Made by a program: the position numbers and the translations under genes. From NCBI GenBank assembly GCA_003009795.1, contig PXPE01000001.1, positions 818,739 to 882,738 on the forward strand: 64,000 nt of DNA, written 5' to 3'. Under the pieces are notes generated by a model. That model was not told the origin of the DNA, searched no databases, and saw only the letters and a list, made by a program, of their open reading frames with translations. This DNA comes from Nanohaloarchaea archaeon SW_7_43_1 (GTDB taxonomy: Archaea > Nanohalarchaeota > Nanosalinia > Nanosalinales > Nanosalinaceae). Shown here one piece after another: positions 8,968 through 17,459 of this stretch (positions within the stretch are counted from its first letter, which is position 1; each line of letters opens with the position of its first letter).

Positions 8968-9838
8968 AGAAAAAGAATAGCCAGGAAACCCTGAAACCTA
9001 TTACATCTACAATGAAAAGGGCTATTGGGAAGACTGGAATAAACTTTATTCCCTCTCTAACTTCGACAGATTCTTTGTCAATTGATTCAATATCCTCTTG
9101 AGTTATACCTTCTATCTTTCCACCTAGCTCTTCATCCTTTCCAAGAACTTCTCCTCCTTCAAGATCCTCAACAGCGATCTCTCTAACTAGCAGGTCATCC
9201 TGAATATTCTGGAAAAGCCGGTAAAGCAAGACCATAAACAAGAGAGATACAAAGTAAACAAATCCAAGTACAGGATCGGTGTATGCAGCAAAACTTGATA
9301 TAACAGCAGAACCTAGAATTTCCAGTGAGATCCGTTTCTCATCAGACTTAATGTCAGCCCACGTCTTGTCAACTAACTCGGGCTTATGGTAAAGCTTGAA
9401 GAACCCGAACCCGAGCGTGTAAACAAATCCGGCAACGAGTACAGCAGTAAACACGCTGATAGGGTATATTATGCCAGGTCCTGAAACCCCGTAAGGCGCT
9501 GCAAAACCGAGCACGCTCATTGCAAATGCATCAGCACCGCCCCACATACCAAGAAAGTAAAGCCCCCAACCGTAGATAGAGAAAGCTAATCCGACTCCAA
9601 TGCTCCATGCCAGAGGCTCTCCTATTGAGAAAAACCACTTTACGGGTGCCGAAACAATCAAAGAACTGAAAAACGCAGTGTAATCGATATACTGGAGTGA
9701 AGCCAGCAAATGAAGACTGATACCGGCTATAACACCTACCACATTTAAACTATCAGGTACTTCCGTAGTCTTCAGATCGAATACAGAAGCAGTGAAGAGA
9801 ATACAGAAGGCTGCAACGTGGGAGAAAAGCACTAACAT
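8957..9838 (-). CDS. pibD: Prepilin/preflagellin peptidase (A24 family, PibD/FlaK-like)
   Basis: This is an aspartic membrane protease that removes class III signal peptides from pilins. The first catalytic Asp is D21 in the FDLKTTEVPD segment after the first membrane helix. The second is D103 in GGADAF, the archaeal version of the GxGD motif. About six hydrophobic helices follow the family layout. A charged loop of about 60 residues precedes a final membrane helix. At 293 residues it is longer than FlaK, which fits PibD-like enzymes with added C-terminal helices. The pilin at 7042 is a likely substrate. Confidence 0.82.
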   Translation of the reverse strand: MLVLFSHVAAFCILFTASVFDLKTTEVPDSLNVVGVIAGISLHLLASLQYIDYTAFFSSLIVSAPVKWFFSIGEPLAWSIGVGLAFSIYGWGLYFLGMWGGADAFAMSVLGFAAPYGVSGPGIIYPISVFTAVLVAGFVYTLGFGFFKLYHKPELVDKTWADIKSDEKRISLEILGSAVISSFAAYTDPVLGFVYFVSLLFMVLLYRLFQNIQDDLLVREIAVEDLEGGEVLGKDEELGGKIEGITQEDIESIDKESVEVREGIKFIPVFPIALFIVDVIGFRVSWLFFFFSL

Positions 9839-9860
9839 GTTACTCTTTAAACCAGACGTA

Positions 9861-9870
9861 GTTAAATTTA
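9861..9870. promoter_or_regulatory. Divergent AT-rich promoter element
   Basis: GTTAAATTTA lies between the divergent prepilin peptidase and helix-turn-helix genes. It is about 27 bases from the peptidase start (9838) and 18 from the ATG at 9883. It therefore fits the minus-strand gene best; the plus-strand gene may use overlapping sequence. Confidence 0.4.
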
Positions 9871-9882
9871 TACTGTTTTGTG

Positions 9883-10617
9883 ATGAAAGACCGGAACTGG
9901 AAAGATCTCATTATAGAAACCGGAGTGGACAATCTCCTGAACCATATTGTTGAGAAGAGAGAAGCAACGATATCCCAGGCATCTGAGGAATTAGGTGTAA
10001 CAAAAGATCAAGTCAAAACCTGGGCAGAAGCACTTGAAGAGAAAGGATTTCTTGAGAAAAACCATTCCCCGCAGAACGGAATGATACTGAAATATACTGA
10101 TAACAACCGGGAGAAAGCTGATGAGAAACTTCAGGAATTGAAAGAGGAAGTAGAGAAGAAATCCAAGACGGTAAAGAAAGAACTTGAAACCAGGAAAAAA
10201 GAAATGGAAGAAGCCAAGGAAAAACTGGAAGAAGCACAAAAAGAACTTGAGGATGACCGGGAACAGGGAGAAGAAATATTTGACAAAGTAGGTGAACTCA
10301 AAGAAATAGAAAATGAGATAGATGAGACAATAGAGGAACAGAAGGAGAACCCTCAGGGACTCGAATCAGAATCCGTTAAGCTTGTGTCAAGAATAGATAA
10401 CGTCCTCGAACGGATAGATGAAGCAGAAAATCCAGCTATCTCATTCGAGAAAAAGGAACAGAACATCAGGAAAAAGATCAAGGCTCTCAAAAGATTAGAA
10501 AATCACGTGAAAAGCACCAAAGAGAAGGAAAAGCTAGATAAAAATATGAAAAATTTTTCTAAATTCAAGAGAAAGATAAAGAAAAACATCTATCGGAGAG
10601 ACAAGGAACAACAGTAA
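9883..10617 (+). CDS. Winged-helix protein with long coiled-coil tail
   Basis: Residues of about 1-75 form a winged-helix DNA-binding domain with a recognition-helix pattern (ISQASEELGVTKDQVKTWA). About 110 residues of uninterrupted Glu/Lys-rich coiled coil follow, then a second helical segment and a basic tail. The ATG at 9883 is preferred over the GTG just before it. The layout suggests a dimeric or filament-forming DNA-binding protein or a regulator, perhaps structural. It is transcribed towards pps but separated from it by about 200 bases. Confidence 0.6.
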   Translation: MKDRNWKDLIIETGVDNLLNHIVEKREATISQASEELGVTKDQVKTWAEALEEKGFLEKNHSPQNGMILKYTDNNREKADEKLQELKEEVEKKSKTVKKELETRKKEMEEAKEKLEEAQKELEDDREQGEEIFDKVGELKEIENEIDETIEEQKENPQGLESESVKLVSRIDNVLERIDEAENPAISFEKKEQNIRKKIKALKRLENHVKSTKEKEKLDKNMKNFSKFKRKIKKNIYRRDKEQQ

Positions 10618-10781
10618 GGCCGGAAGCCGAAAGGTAATATCGGATAAAAAGTAGATTAAATACCTAGCCGGGTAGACATAAGAGAAAAAGAATACCTCCT
10701 GAGAAGTTACATATACACACATTTCAGGTCATCTAAACTAGGCACTCTATATAGGATTTACACTATGGGCTCACAACGCTT

Positions 10782-10790
10782 TTTTTATAT
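10782..10790 (+). promoter_or_regulatory. TATA box for PEP synthase
   Basis: TTTTTATAT is centred 27 bases before the ATG at 10814. This supports ATG 10814 over the upstream TTG at 10808 and predicts a leaderless mRNA. Confidence 0.55.
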
Positions 10791-10813
10791 GCAGGCCGGC
10801 CGTACTCTTGTTC

Positions 10814-13339
10814 ATGAATAACGTTCTCTGGTTCGAAAATATTAGTGCAGACGATACCTCTCGTGTAGGAGGAAAGAGCGCAAATCTGGGAGAACTAAAA
10901 AACGAGGTCGAAGTACCTGTACTGCCAGGCTTTGCAACAACTTCAGATGCATATCAACAGTTTATCCACGATACAGATCTCCGCGACAAGATAGAGAATC
11001 TACTTAACGGTCTCGACACTGATGACATCACTGATTTACAGAGGAGAGGAGAGAAAATCAGGGCACATATCAAAGAGGTAAGTATGCCAGAGGACTTGAG
11101 AAAAGACTTCATCGAATCATATGAGGAACTGGAGGAGAAACTCGGCGTTGAAAACCCTGAAGTAGCTATAAGATCAAGCACTACAACCGGAGATCTGCCC
11201 GGAGCTTCTTTCACAGGTCAGCAGGAAACATACCTGAATGTTTCAGGCAAGAAAGATCTGATCAAGAGAATTAAAGACTGTTATGCCTCGCTTTTCACGA
11301 ACCGCGCTATCTCCTACAGGGAGGACAAAGGTTTCTCACATTTCAATGTGAAACTGAGTGCGGTAGTACAGAAGATGGGTCGCTCCGATACCGGCGCAGC
11401 TGGAGTAATGTTCACGCTTGACCCTGACTCAGGTTTTGACAATGTTGTAACAATCAAAGGAAGCTACGGATTGGGAGAATATGTTGTTTCAGGAGAGGCT
11501 AACCCCGACGAGTTCACAGTTTTCAAGGAGAACTTCGGTATAATCGAGAGAAAGCTCGGTGTTAAAGAAGTCAAGCTGGTGAGAAATGACGAACAAAAGG
11601 AAGGAGACGGCGAAGAGAACACTGAGAAAAAGGTTCCGAAGAACGGTAGGGAGAAATTCTGTATAACCGACAACCAAGTAAAAGAACTGGCCCGTTACGC
11701 AGTTAGAGTTGAAGAGCACTACGAGAAGCCTATGGATATTGAATGGGTGTTTGACGGTCAGACCCGTGAAATGTACATTGTGCAGGCAAGACCGGAGACT
11801 GTCCATGCTGAGAAAGATGAGAATATAATTGAAGAATACGAACTGGAGGAAGAATCAAATGTTATTCTAGAAGGGGAATCAATCGGATCGAAGATTGGAA
11901 AGGGTGAGGCACATGTGTTGAGCTCTCCAAAGGAGATCGACCAAATTGAGAAGGGCGAAGTACTTGTCGCCGATACGACAGACCCGGACTGGGAACCAAT
12001 CATGGAGAAAGCAGGCGCCATAGTGACTAACAAGGGAGGAAGAACTTCTCACACAGCTATTGTCTCGAGAGAGCTAGGAGTTCCAGCAGTAATCGGTACA
12101 GAGAACGCAACCTCAAAGCTCAGTGACGGCAAGCAAATTACCGTTGACTGTTCTTCAAGCACTGGAAAAATCTGGGACGATAAACTTGAATTCTCAGTAG
12201 AAGAACACCACCTCGATACCATACCAGATACGGAGACCAAGGTTCAGGTAAACATCGGGGAGCCCAACGAAGCCTTCCATGTAGCTCAGCTCCCCGTGGA
12301 TGGTGTCGGACTGGCGAGAGAAGAGTTCATAATCTCTTCGCACGTGGGCGAACACCCACTGAAGCTAATAGAAGAAGATCGGGAAGAAGAGTATGTTAGA
12401 GCGCTAAGATCCGGGCTTGGAAAGATCGGAGCTGCATTCTATCCTGACCAAGTAGTTGTAAGATTGAGTGACTTTAAATCGGATGAATACGCTGAGCTTG
12501 AAGGCGGAGAGGACTACGAAACTGATGAAGCTAACCCTATGCTCGGATTCAGAGGTGCATCACGTCACTATGATGAGGTTTTCTCGCAGGCCTTCGAACT
12601 TGAGTGCAAGGCGTTGAGAAAGACGATTGACGAACTCCAATTAGACAATCTTACAGTCATGGTTCCTTTCTGTAGGACAGTAAATGAAGCCAAGGACGTC
12701 AGGGCTAGGATGAAAGAATATGGACTGGATAATGGCGATGTGGAAGTATATTTAATGGCAGAGGTCCCTGCCAACATCATAAGAGTGGAGGAGTTCGCCG
12801 AAGTATTTGACGGTTTCTCAATAGGGACAAACAACCTTACACAGCTAACACTTGGGGTGGATAGGAAAAGCGACAAGTTGGGGGATTTGTCCGATGAGAG
12901 AGACCCTGCGGTTAAGGACTCAATCCAAGAACTAATCAAAGGAGCTCACGCTAGGGATCGGCATGTTGGAACATGTGGTGATGCACCTTCAACCTACGAT
13001 GGATATGTGGAGTTTCTAGTGAATAGTAACATAGATGCAATTTCAGTCTCCATTGACGTAGCGCTTGAGACCATATTTAAGGTTTCAGAAGCCGAGGATT
13101 CAGAAAAAGAACAGGGAACCTATGAGTTTAATGTTGATAACATGATTGGAACACCTGCCGGGAAAGTATATGACTGTCTTGAGAGCAATGGGAAAGCAAC
13201 AACCTCGAAGCTACTGAACTATACTTCTTCCAAAATTGACAGCGACTCGTTAAACCAGGCGTTAGGATGGTTAGCAAAAGAAGATAAGATAGAAGCTGAA
13301 AATAAAGAGAGAGAAATCGTCTACCGTTTAAAGAAGTAA
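10814..13339 (+). CDS. ppsA: Phosphoenolpyruvate synthase with C-terminal winged-helix extension
   Basis: PEP synthase converts pyruvate, ATP and water to PEP, AMP and phosphate, feeding gluconeogenesis. The N-terminal third is the PPDK-type ATP-grasp domain (GGKSANLGEL near the start, RSSTTTGDLPGASFTGQ later). The phosphorylated His is His413 in the mobile-domain motif GGRTSHTAIVSRELGVP. The PEP-binding barrel contains the catalytic Cys motif GTCGDAPS. After the normal end, at about residue 780, are roughly 60 extra residues with a helix-turn-helix-like pattern (from GTPAGKVYDCLES to the end). That makes this 841-residue protein longer than common PpsA. The extension could bind nucleic acid or a partner; this is inference. 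Confidence 0.93.
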   Translation: MNNVLWFENISADDTSRVGGKSANLGELKNEVEVPVLPGFATTSDAYQQFIHDTDLRDKIENLLNGLDTDDITDLQRRGEKIRAHIKEVSMPEDLRKDFIESYEELEEKLGVENPEVAIRSSTTTGDLPGASFTGQQETYLNVSGKKDLIKRIKDCYASLFTNRAISYREDKGFSHFNVKLSAVVQKMGRSDTGAAGVMFTLDPDSGFDNVVTIKGSYGLGEYVVSGEANPDEFTVFKENFGIIERKLGVKEVKLVRNDEQKEGDGEENTEKKVPKNGREKFCITDNQVKELARYAVRVEEHYEKPMDIEWVFDGQTREMYIVQARPETVHAEKDENIIEEYELEEESNVILEGESIGSKIGKGEAHVLSSPKEIDQIEKGEVLVADTTDPDWEPIMEKAGAIVTNKGGRTSHTAIVSRELGVPAVIGTENATSKLSDGKQITVDCSSSTGKIWDDKLEFSVEEHHLDTIPDTETKVQVNIGEPNEAFHVAQLPVDGVGLAREEFIISSHVGEHPLKLIEEDREEEYVRALRSGLGKIGAAFYPDQVVVRLSDFKSDEYAELEGGEDYETDEANPMLGFRGASRHYDEVFSQAFELECKALRKTIDELQLDNLTVMVPFCRTVNEAKDVRARMKEYGLDNGDVEVYLMAEVPANIIRVEEFAEVFDGFSIGTNNLTQLTLGVDRKSDKLGDLSDERDPAVKDSIQELIKGAHARDRHVGTCGDAPSTYDGYVEFLVNSNIDAISVSIDVALETIFKVSEAEDSEKEQGTYEFNVDNMIGTPAGKVYDCLESNGKATTSKLLNYTSSKIDSDSLNQALGWLAKEDKIEAENKEREIVYRLKK

Positions 13340-13340
13340 C

Positions 13341-13751
13341 TTAATCTATCCTAATTTTTCTTTTATCTGTTTCTTCTCCCGCATGCTTCACTGTAACCGT
13401 GTACAGCCCAGGCTCCAGTCTTTCGTTGGTGAAACCATCGTAGACTGCTACTGCGTTACATGTGTTGTAGAAGTCGGAAATAGGTGAATCATCGGATTTC
13501 TGAATATTCAAGGTAACCTCGTCGTCACTTTGACTGTAGCTGTATGAGAGATCCGTATCTGGGTTCTGTACAGGGAAATGTCCTGAGAAGTAAAATTTGT
13601 TGTGTCTGACATCCATGTTTGAGACTGTACCTCTTTCGTACTGGCACTCAGTCTCAAGGTCTGTGAAATGTACAGGATTTGATGCTCGGACTAACAGTAG
13701 TCCAAAACCAGCTGCGACAATCACTGTTACTACGGCCCAAAACTTAGTCAT
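13341..13751 (-). CDS. Small membrane-anchored extracellular protein, unknown function
   Basis: This 136-residue protein has one N-terminal hydrophobic helix (residues 4-22) acting as signal or anchor. The exported domain is predicted to be mostly beta, with Cys residues near positions 37 and 94 that could pair. It ends two bases after the pps stop on the opposite strand. The late pattern G-L-Y-T-V-T-V resembles an Ig-like or FixG-like beta sandwich, but I cannot assign a family. Confidence 0.5.
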   Translation of the reverse strand: MTKFWAVVTVIVAAGFGLLLVRASNPVHFTDLETECQYERGTVSNMDVRHNKFYFSGHFPVQNPDTDLSYSYSQSDDEVTLNIQKSDDSPISDFYNTCNAVAVYDGFTNERLEPGLYTVTVKHAGEETDKRKIRID

Positions 13752-13869
13752 AATTATCCCTACGTGGTAGTTAATATTAAATACCTGATGAGAACAATCT
13801 CCAATGACTCAAAATAAAAATTTAATTTAGTGCTGCTGTTGCTTGATCATTTTAAAGTTGCAATGAGAT

Positions 13870-14286
13870 ATGTCCTATATGCCAATTAGAGTTTGGATGG
13901 TTTTCGAGGCAGTAGCACCTGAGAAAGAAGCTGTTGAAAATTCAATGAGTGAACATATCGAGAGACTTGGATCTGATGAAGGTGTTAAAGTATCAGATAA
14001 GGAACAGGAAGAGACTAAGGAAATGGATAATCCACATCCAAGCCTTGAGAAAGGGTATTCTAAAGTGGTGGAGCTTGAGGTTGAGTTTGATGACTTCACC
14101 ACTGCATTGAAGACAGTAACTAACTATGGACCTACGTACGTACAGTTTGTAGGACCGGAGAACTTCAAAATGGGGATGAAGGAAGCTCAGGAAAGCCTTC
14201 AGACGGTCGCGGATACTATGCATCAGTATACACAGAAAGGGGTTGGGGGAGTTGTAGTGTCAAGAGAAACAGATGAAACCGCCTAA
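13870..14286 (+). CDS. Conserved-looking soluble protein, unknown function
   Basis: This 138-residue acidic protein has no membrane segment. It begins with a beta strand (PIRVWMVFEAVAP) and a helix, then a charged linker. A second beta-helix unit includes VELEVEF and YGPTYVQFVGP. The arrangement resembles a ferredoxin-like or ACT-like fold, but no motif identifies it. An AT-rich box near 13849-13857 precedes the ATG. It is followed by a gene with its own TATA box, so it is probably monocistronic. Confidence 0.45.
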   Translation: MSYMPIRVWMVFEAVAPEKEAVENSMSEHIERLGSDEGVKVSDKEQEETKEMDNPHPSLEKGYSKVVELEVEFDDFTTALKTVTNYGPTYVQFVGPENFKMGMKEAQESLQTVADTMHQYTQKGVGGVVVSRETDETA

Positions 14287-14288
14287 CC

Positions 14289-14299
14289 TATATAATTTA
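14289..14299 (+). promoter_or_regulatory. TATA box for the membrane-anchored winged-helix gene
   Basis: TATATAATTTA is centred 26 bases before ATG 14320. This favours that start over the TTG at 14311. Confidence 0.55.
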
Positions 14300-14319
14300 A
14301 GAGCCAGAAATTGGTACTC

Positions 14320-15210
14320 ATGAAATGGTTCTCGTTATTCTTACTGTTCCTGATATTAATCTCAGGAGCATCTGCAACTACTATTGAATCAGAGTCCCTA
14401 GTCATTGATCTGGAGGCCTCAAAGGCACAGGCTGAAGTAAAGGTTGAGGAACTAACCTCTTCCGACTTCACATATATCACCTCTGCCAACGTGGAAGATA
14501 TTGACGCCAAGATTGACTCAAAGGAGTTAAACTGTAAAGTTGAAACTCTGGCTCTCGGAGATGAAGTTGTGTGTGAAACAGATAGAAAAAAGAATTTTAC
14601 TGTAAAACTAAATTATCAGTTTTCAGGTCAAATGAGTGATGGCAAAGAGCTAAAGACTTTCAGATACTCTCATCCTATCTATAGGCCTACAAAAAACTTT
14701 GAGCTGAGAGTTGAGCTACCTGAAGGAGCAGGAGTTGCTCAGGAAAACGCGGACAGACCCATTTCTCCCTCTGAAGGAAAAGTTGGCAGCGATGGAAGAA
14801 CAATTTTCGTAGAATGGGAGAGAAAACCGCAGATAGGCGATACACTTAACTTTGAGATTGCCTATGAGCCTTTGAACTCTAAGAGAGGTTATGAAAGCAT
14901 TTTTATGGTAGCTGTGCTAACCGCTGTTCTGTTACTGGCCGTTCTAGGAGGTTACAAATACTGGAAAAGAATAAATAGAGACAGCGTAGAAAGCCTATAC
15001 TCTGATCTCAATCAGGACCAGCGAGATATTATTGAACTACTACGTGAAAACGAAGGCGAGATGTTGCAAAAGGATGTAGTAGATTCTTCCGAATACTCTA
15101 AAGCAAAGATATCTGGATTAGTATCCAAACTAGTGGAGAAAGATGTGATAGAGAAGAAGAAAGAAGGCAGAAGCAACAAGTTAACTATCTCATCCTCCTA
15201 CAGATACTGA
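14320..15210 (+). CDS. Membrane-anchored winged-helix regulator with extracellular domain
   Basis: The order of parts is a signal peptide (residues about 1-20), an extracellular beta-rich domain of about 170 residues, one membrane helix (near residues 190-212), a basic stop-transfer stretch (YKYWKR) and a C-terminal winged helix. The last contains DQRDIIELLRENEGEMLQKDVV and a recognition helix SKAKISGLVSKLVEK. This topology is common for haloarchaeal transmembrane HTH proteins thought to pass envelope signals directly to DNA. The ligand and target genes are not visible. It converges on the envelope cluster at 15212-18710. Confidence 0.68.
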   Translation: MKWFSLFLLFLILISGASATTIESESLVIDLEASKAQAEVKVEELTSSDFTYITSANVEDIDAKIDSKELNCKVETLALGDEVVCETDRKKNFTVKLNYQFSGQMSDGKELKTFRYSHPIYRPTKNFELRVELPEGAGVAQENADRPISPSEGKVGSDGRTIFVEWERKPQIGDTLNFEIAYEPLNSKRGYESIFMVAVLTAVLLLAVLGGYKYWKRINRDSVESLYSDLNQDQRDIIELLRENEGEMLQKDVVDSSEYSKAKISGLVSKLVEKDVIEKKKEGRSNKLTISSSYRY

Positions 15211-15211
15211 T

Positions 15212-15499
15212 TTATTTAGAAACAGCAACAGGGACAATCCGTGTACCTGAACTACTGATAATTCTGCATACACACCTGAGGTCTGTATTCTTATCCACTT
15301 TATCGGAGATATTAACATCTATAACTCCAGGAGGATAGCAAGCGGCTGACCCATCAAAGCTTTGATTGGACTTTATCTGTTGTTGAAGTGAATCACAGTA
15401 CCTACTGTCCGGTTCATCATTCAAGTGGAATGAACCAACCAGCCCGATCAGGAGGCCTAAAATGGCTGCACCTACAACAATCAGGTTTCGTTTCTTCAT
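15212..15499 (-). CDS. Small single-pass membrane protein, unknown
   Basis: This 95-residue protein has an N-terminal anchor (residues 5-23) and an exported tail with four Cys residues in a C-x18-C...CVC arrangement, consistent with disulfides. It lies 4 bases after the membrane thioredoxin-fold gene on the same strand. It may therefore be a client or partner of that oxidoreductase, which is inference from position only. Confidence 0.5.
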   Translation of the reverse strand: MKKRNLIVVGAAILGLLIGLVGSFHLNDEPDSRYCDSLQQQIKSNQSFDGSAACYPPGVIDVNISDKVDKNTDLRCVCRIISSSGTRIVPVAVSK

Positions 15500-15503
15500 G
15501 GTT

Positions 15504-16190
15504 TTACTGGCTCTCTGAGGTCGAGTTAGTTGAGTTTAAACTGGTTTCAATGTCTTGCTCAAGAGAATCTATTGACTGGAAACCTTGCTTGACTTCACCA
15601 TTGATCACCAAAGTCGGATACTCTTCTACATCGTAGTAATTAAGCAGGAAGTTTATTGGCTGCATATCTAGCTCTGTATCCAAGGGATAGACAACTACAT
15701 CTTTTCCGTACCGCTGTCTTACCTCGGTCAGGACTGTAGCTTGATCGTTACAGGCATCACAGCCATCGCTGTAGAAATAAACTATATCGACTACTTCTCT
15801 ATTGCAGGCATCATCGAAGTTTCTTATCTGCACAAGATTCTGCAACAGTAAGTTCATGTATCTCTTCTTGACAGTTGTATATTCTCTGTTGTCTATCTTG
15901 TTTGAGTCCTCATATGCGGCAACTTCCAGTCTAAGATTTCTTATATCATCTACTGTGGTATTCACCCATCCTTTGACCGCTCTGCAGTCATTTTTCTCCA
16001 AGTTCTCTGATAGCTGTAATCCTACAAGCCTCGATCTCTGCTCTACCTCAACCTCCTCAATCTGAGATTTCAGGTTGTTCACCTTATAATCGTTCAATGA
16101 GAGTGCTGTGTAAAAAATTCCTGAAAATATTGCTGCCGTCAAAAGCACTGCGAACAATGGGTACTTCCATTCTATTTCTCTTTCTACCAT
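15504..16190 (-). CDS. Membrane-anchored thioredoxin-fold protein
   Basis: The ATG at 16190 gives a 228-residue protein beginning MVEREIEWKYP and a 7-base overlap with the upstream glycosyltransferase gene. An earlier in-frame start at 16295 would run deep into that gene and is less likely. The protein has one N-terminal membrane helix, a helical region, then a thioredoxin fold. The latter contains the redox motif Cys144-x-x-Cys147 (DGCDACN) and a cis-Pro-like YPTLVINGE. It probably forms or reduces disulfides outside the membrane. The adjacent exported protein has four cysteines. The tail is Ser/Thr/Asn-rich. Confidence 0.72.
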   Translation of the reverse strand: MVEREIEWKYPLFAVLLTAAIFSGIFYTALSLNDYKVNNLKSQIEEVEVEQRSRLVGLQLSENLEKNDCRAVKGWVNTTVDDIRNLRLEVAAYEDSNKIDNREYTTVKKRYMNLLLQNLVQIRNFDDACNREVVDIVYFYSDGCDACNDQATVLTEVRQRYGKDVVVYPLDTELDMQPINFLLNYYDVEEYPTLVINGEVKQGFQSIDSLEQDIETSLNSTNSTSESQ

Positions 16191-17398
16191 GATCTTTCGC
16201 CTCTCAACTGTGAGATGACCGCTGCAACCCAGAAAAGAGCGAACAGCAGGCCATATACTGTCAGGAAAAGTATGTAATGAACTTTTCTTTCCCAAAGACT
16301 TAAATCCTCCTCCGCCGTCCTCAAACTTAAAACCAACATAACAATACCTGCAAAACCGAGAATGCTGTAGAAAACATGGAAGATCGAAATACTCTGTAAG
16401 GTTAGATGGAACTGTGTTGGTAGGGATCCGGTCAGCATGTAAACACTGAACAGTTGGAAAATCCCATCTATAACTCTGTAAATCATATGGAAGAGCATGA
16501 AAACTACGGTCACCACCCAGATAACATTGAACGGTATTATTATGACACCAAGATTCCCATACCGTGGATTAAACCAGAACTCCTTGTATTTTATTGCATT
16601 CTTTATGTAGCCTCCATACCATCTTGTTCTCTGATCTATCAATCCTCTGAAAGTGGCGGGAGACTCCGTGTCAACATACGCATTTGTACTATTTTTGATA
16701 ACTGCACCGTCTTTGAACATCCGGAAGGCTATCTCCATATCCTCCGTCAGTGTTTCCTCATCCCAACCACCCAATTCTTTAAGATATTCGGCATCATACA
16801 GACTTCCCGGTCCCGGCATCACCCACTGAGCGTCAAATATAGCGAAGAGCTTTCTCAGGAATAAATTATAGATATATTCAGCCCACATAACTTTTTGGGC
16901 CCAGGTTTCCGGGTTTCTGACCTTCATAGCAGTTGTAACACCTTTCACGTCATTCTGTTCCATGTGACCTACCATCGATTTCAGCATGTCTTTCTCCGCA
17001 AATGAATCTGCATCCATACAGGCAACCAATTCGGTCTCAACCCTCCCAAGTGCCTTATTAAGCGAATTTGGCTTTCCGCTGTTTTCTTTATCAATTATCT
17101 CTATCCTATCACTGAACTCCTGCATCCTTTCCAGAGTAGAGTCAACTGAACCATCATTGATCGCTATTATCTCCAGTTTATCCATTGGATAATCCATGTC
17201 TAACAGAGAACGAATACAGTTCTGAATATGCTCTTCTTCATTGTAAGCCGGTACGAGAAATGTTACCGATGGAAATCTTGTAGGTTCAGGATCTTTCTGT
17301 ATCTTGCCTCGGTTGAAATAATACACGAGCAACCACATTGAGGCCGAAAATATCATTACTCCGAATATACCTAAATAGAGGATTTCAACCGGTTCCAT
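16184..17398 (-). CDS. Family 2 glycosyltransferase, membrane-bound, processive-type
   Basis: This 404-residue protein has an N-terminal membrane helix, a cytosolic GT-A domain and four C-terminal membrane helices. Visible GT2 motifs are PAYNEEEHI, NDGSVDST, MDADSF (the DxD metal site), TEDMEIAFRM (catalytic Asp) and DQRTRWYGG (the Q/RxxRW motif of processive enzymes). The layout matches enzymes that polymerise beta-linked polysaccharide or add sugars to lipid carriers. It overlaps the thioredoxin-fold gene and lies 61 bases from a GT-C gene, suggesting an envelope glycan operon. The sugar substrate is unknown. Confidence 0.85.
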   Translation of the reverse strand: MEPVEILYLGIFGVMIFSASMWLLVYYFNRGKIQKDPEPTRFPSVTFLVPAYNEEEHIQNCIRSLLDMDYPMDKLEIIAINDGSVDSTLERMQEFSDRIEIIDKENSGKPNSLNKALGRVETELVACMDADSFAEKDMLKSMVGHMEQNDVKGVTTAMKVRNPETWAQKVMWAEYIYNLFLRKLFAIFDAQWVMPGPGSLYDAEYLKELGGWDEETLTEDMEIAFRMFKDGAVIKNSTNAYVDTESPATFRGLIDQRTRWYGGYIKNAIKYKEFWFNPRYGNLGVIIIPFNVIWVVTVVFMLFHMIYRVIDGIFQLFSVYMLTGSLPTQFHLTLQSISIFHVFYSILGFAGIVMLVLSLRTAEEDLSLWERKVHYILFLTVYGLLFALFWVAAVISQLRGERSW

Positions 17399-17459
17399 TC
17401 TGCTTTACCTCATCAAAAAAATCAGTCCCAGACTAATAAATAGGGTCGGTGGATACCGG

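Noticed and set aside
16191-16295. N-terminal extension of the thioredoxin-fold protein
   Set aside because: It lies wholly within the GT2 gene and breaks the usual small overlap; ATG 16190 directly precedes the membrane helix.
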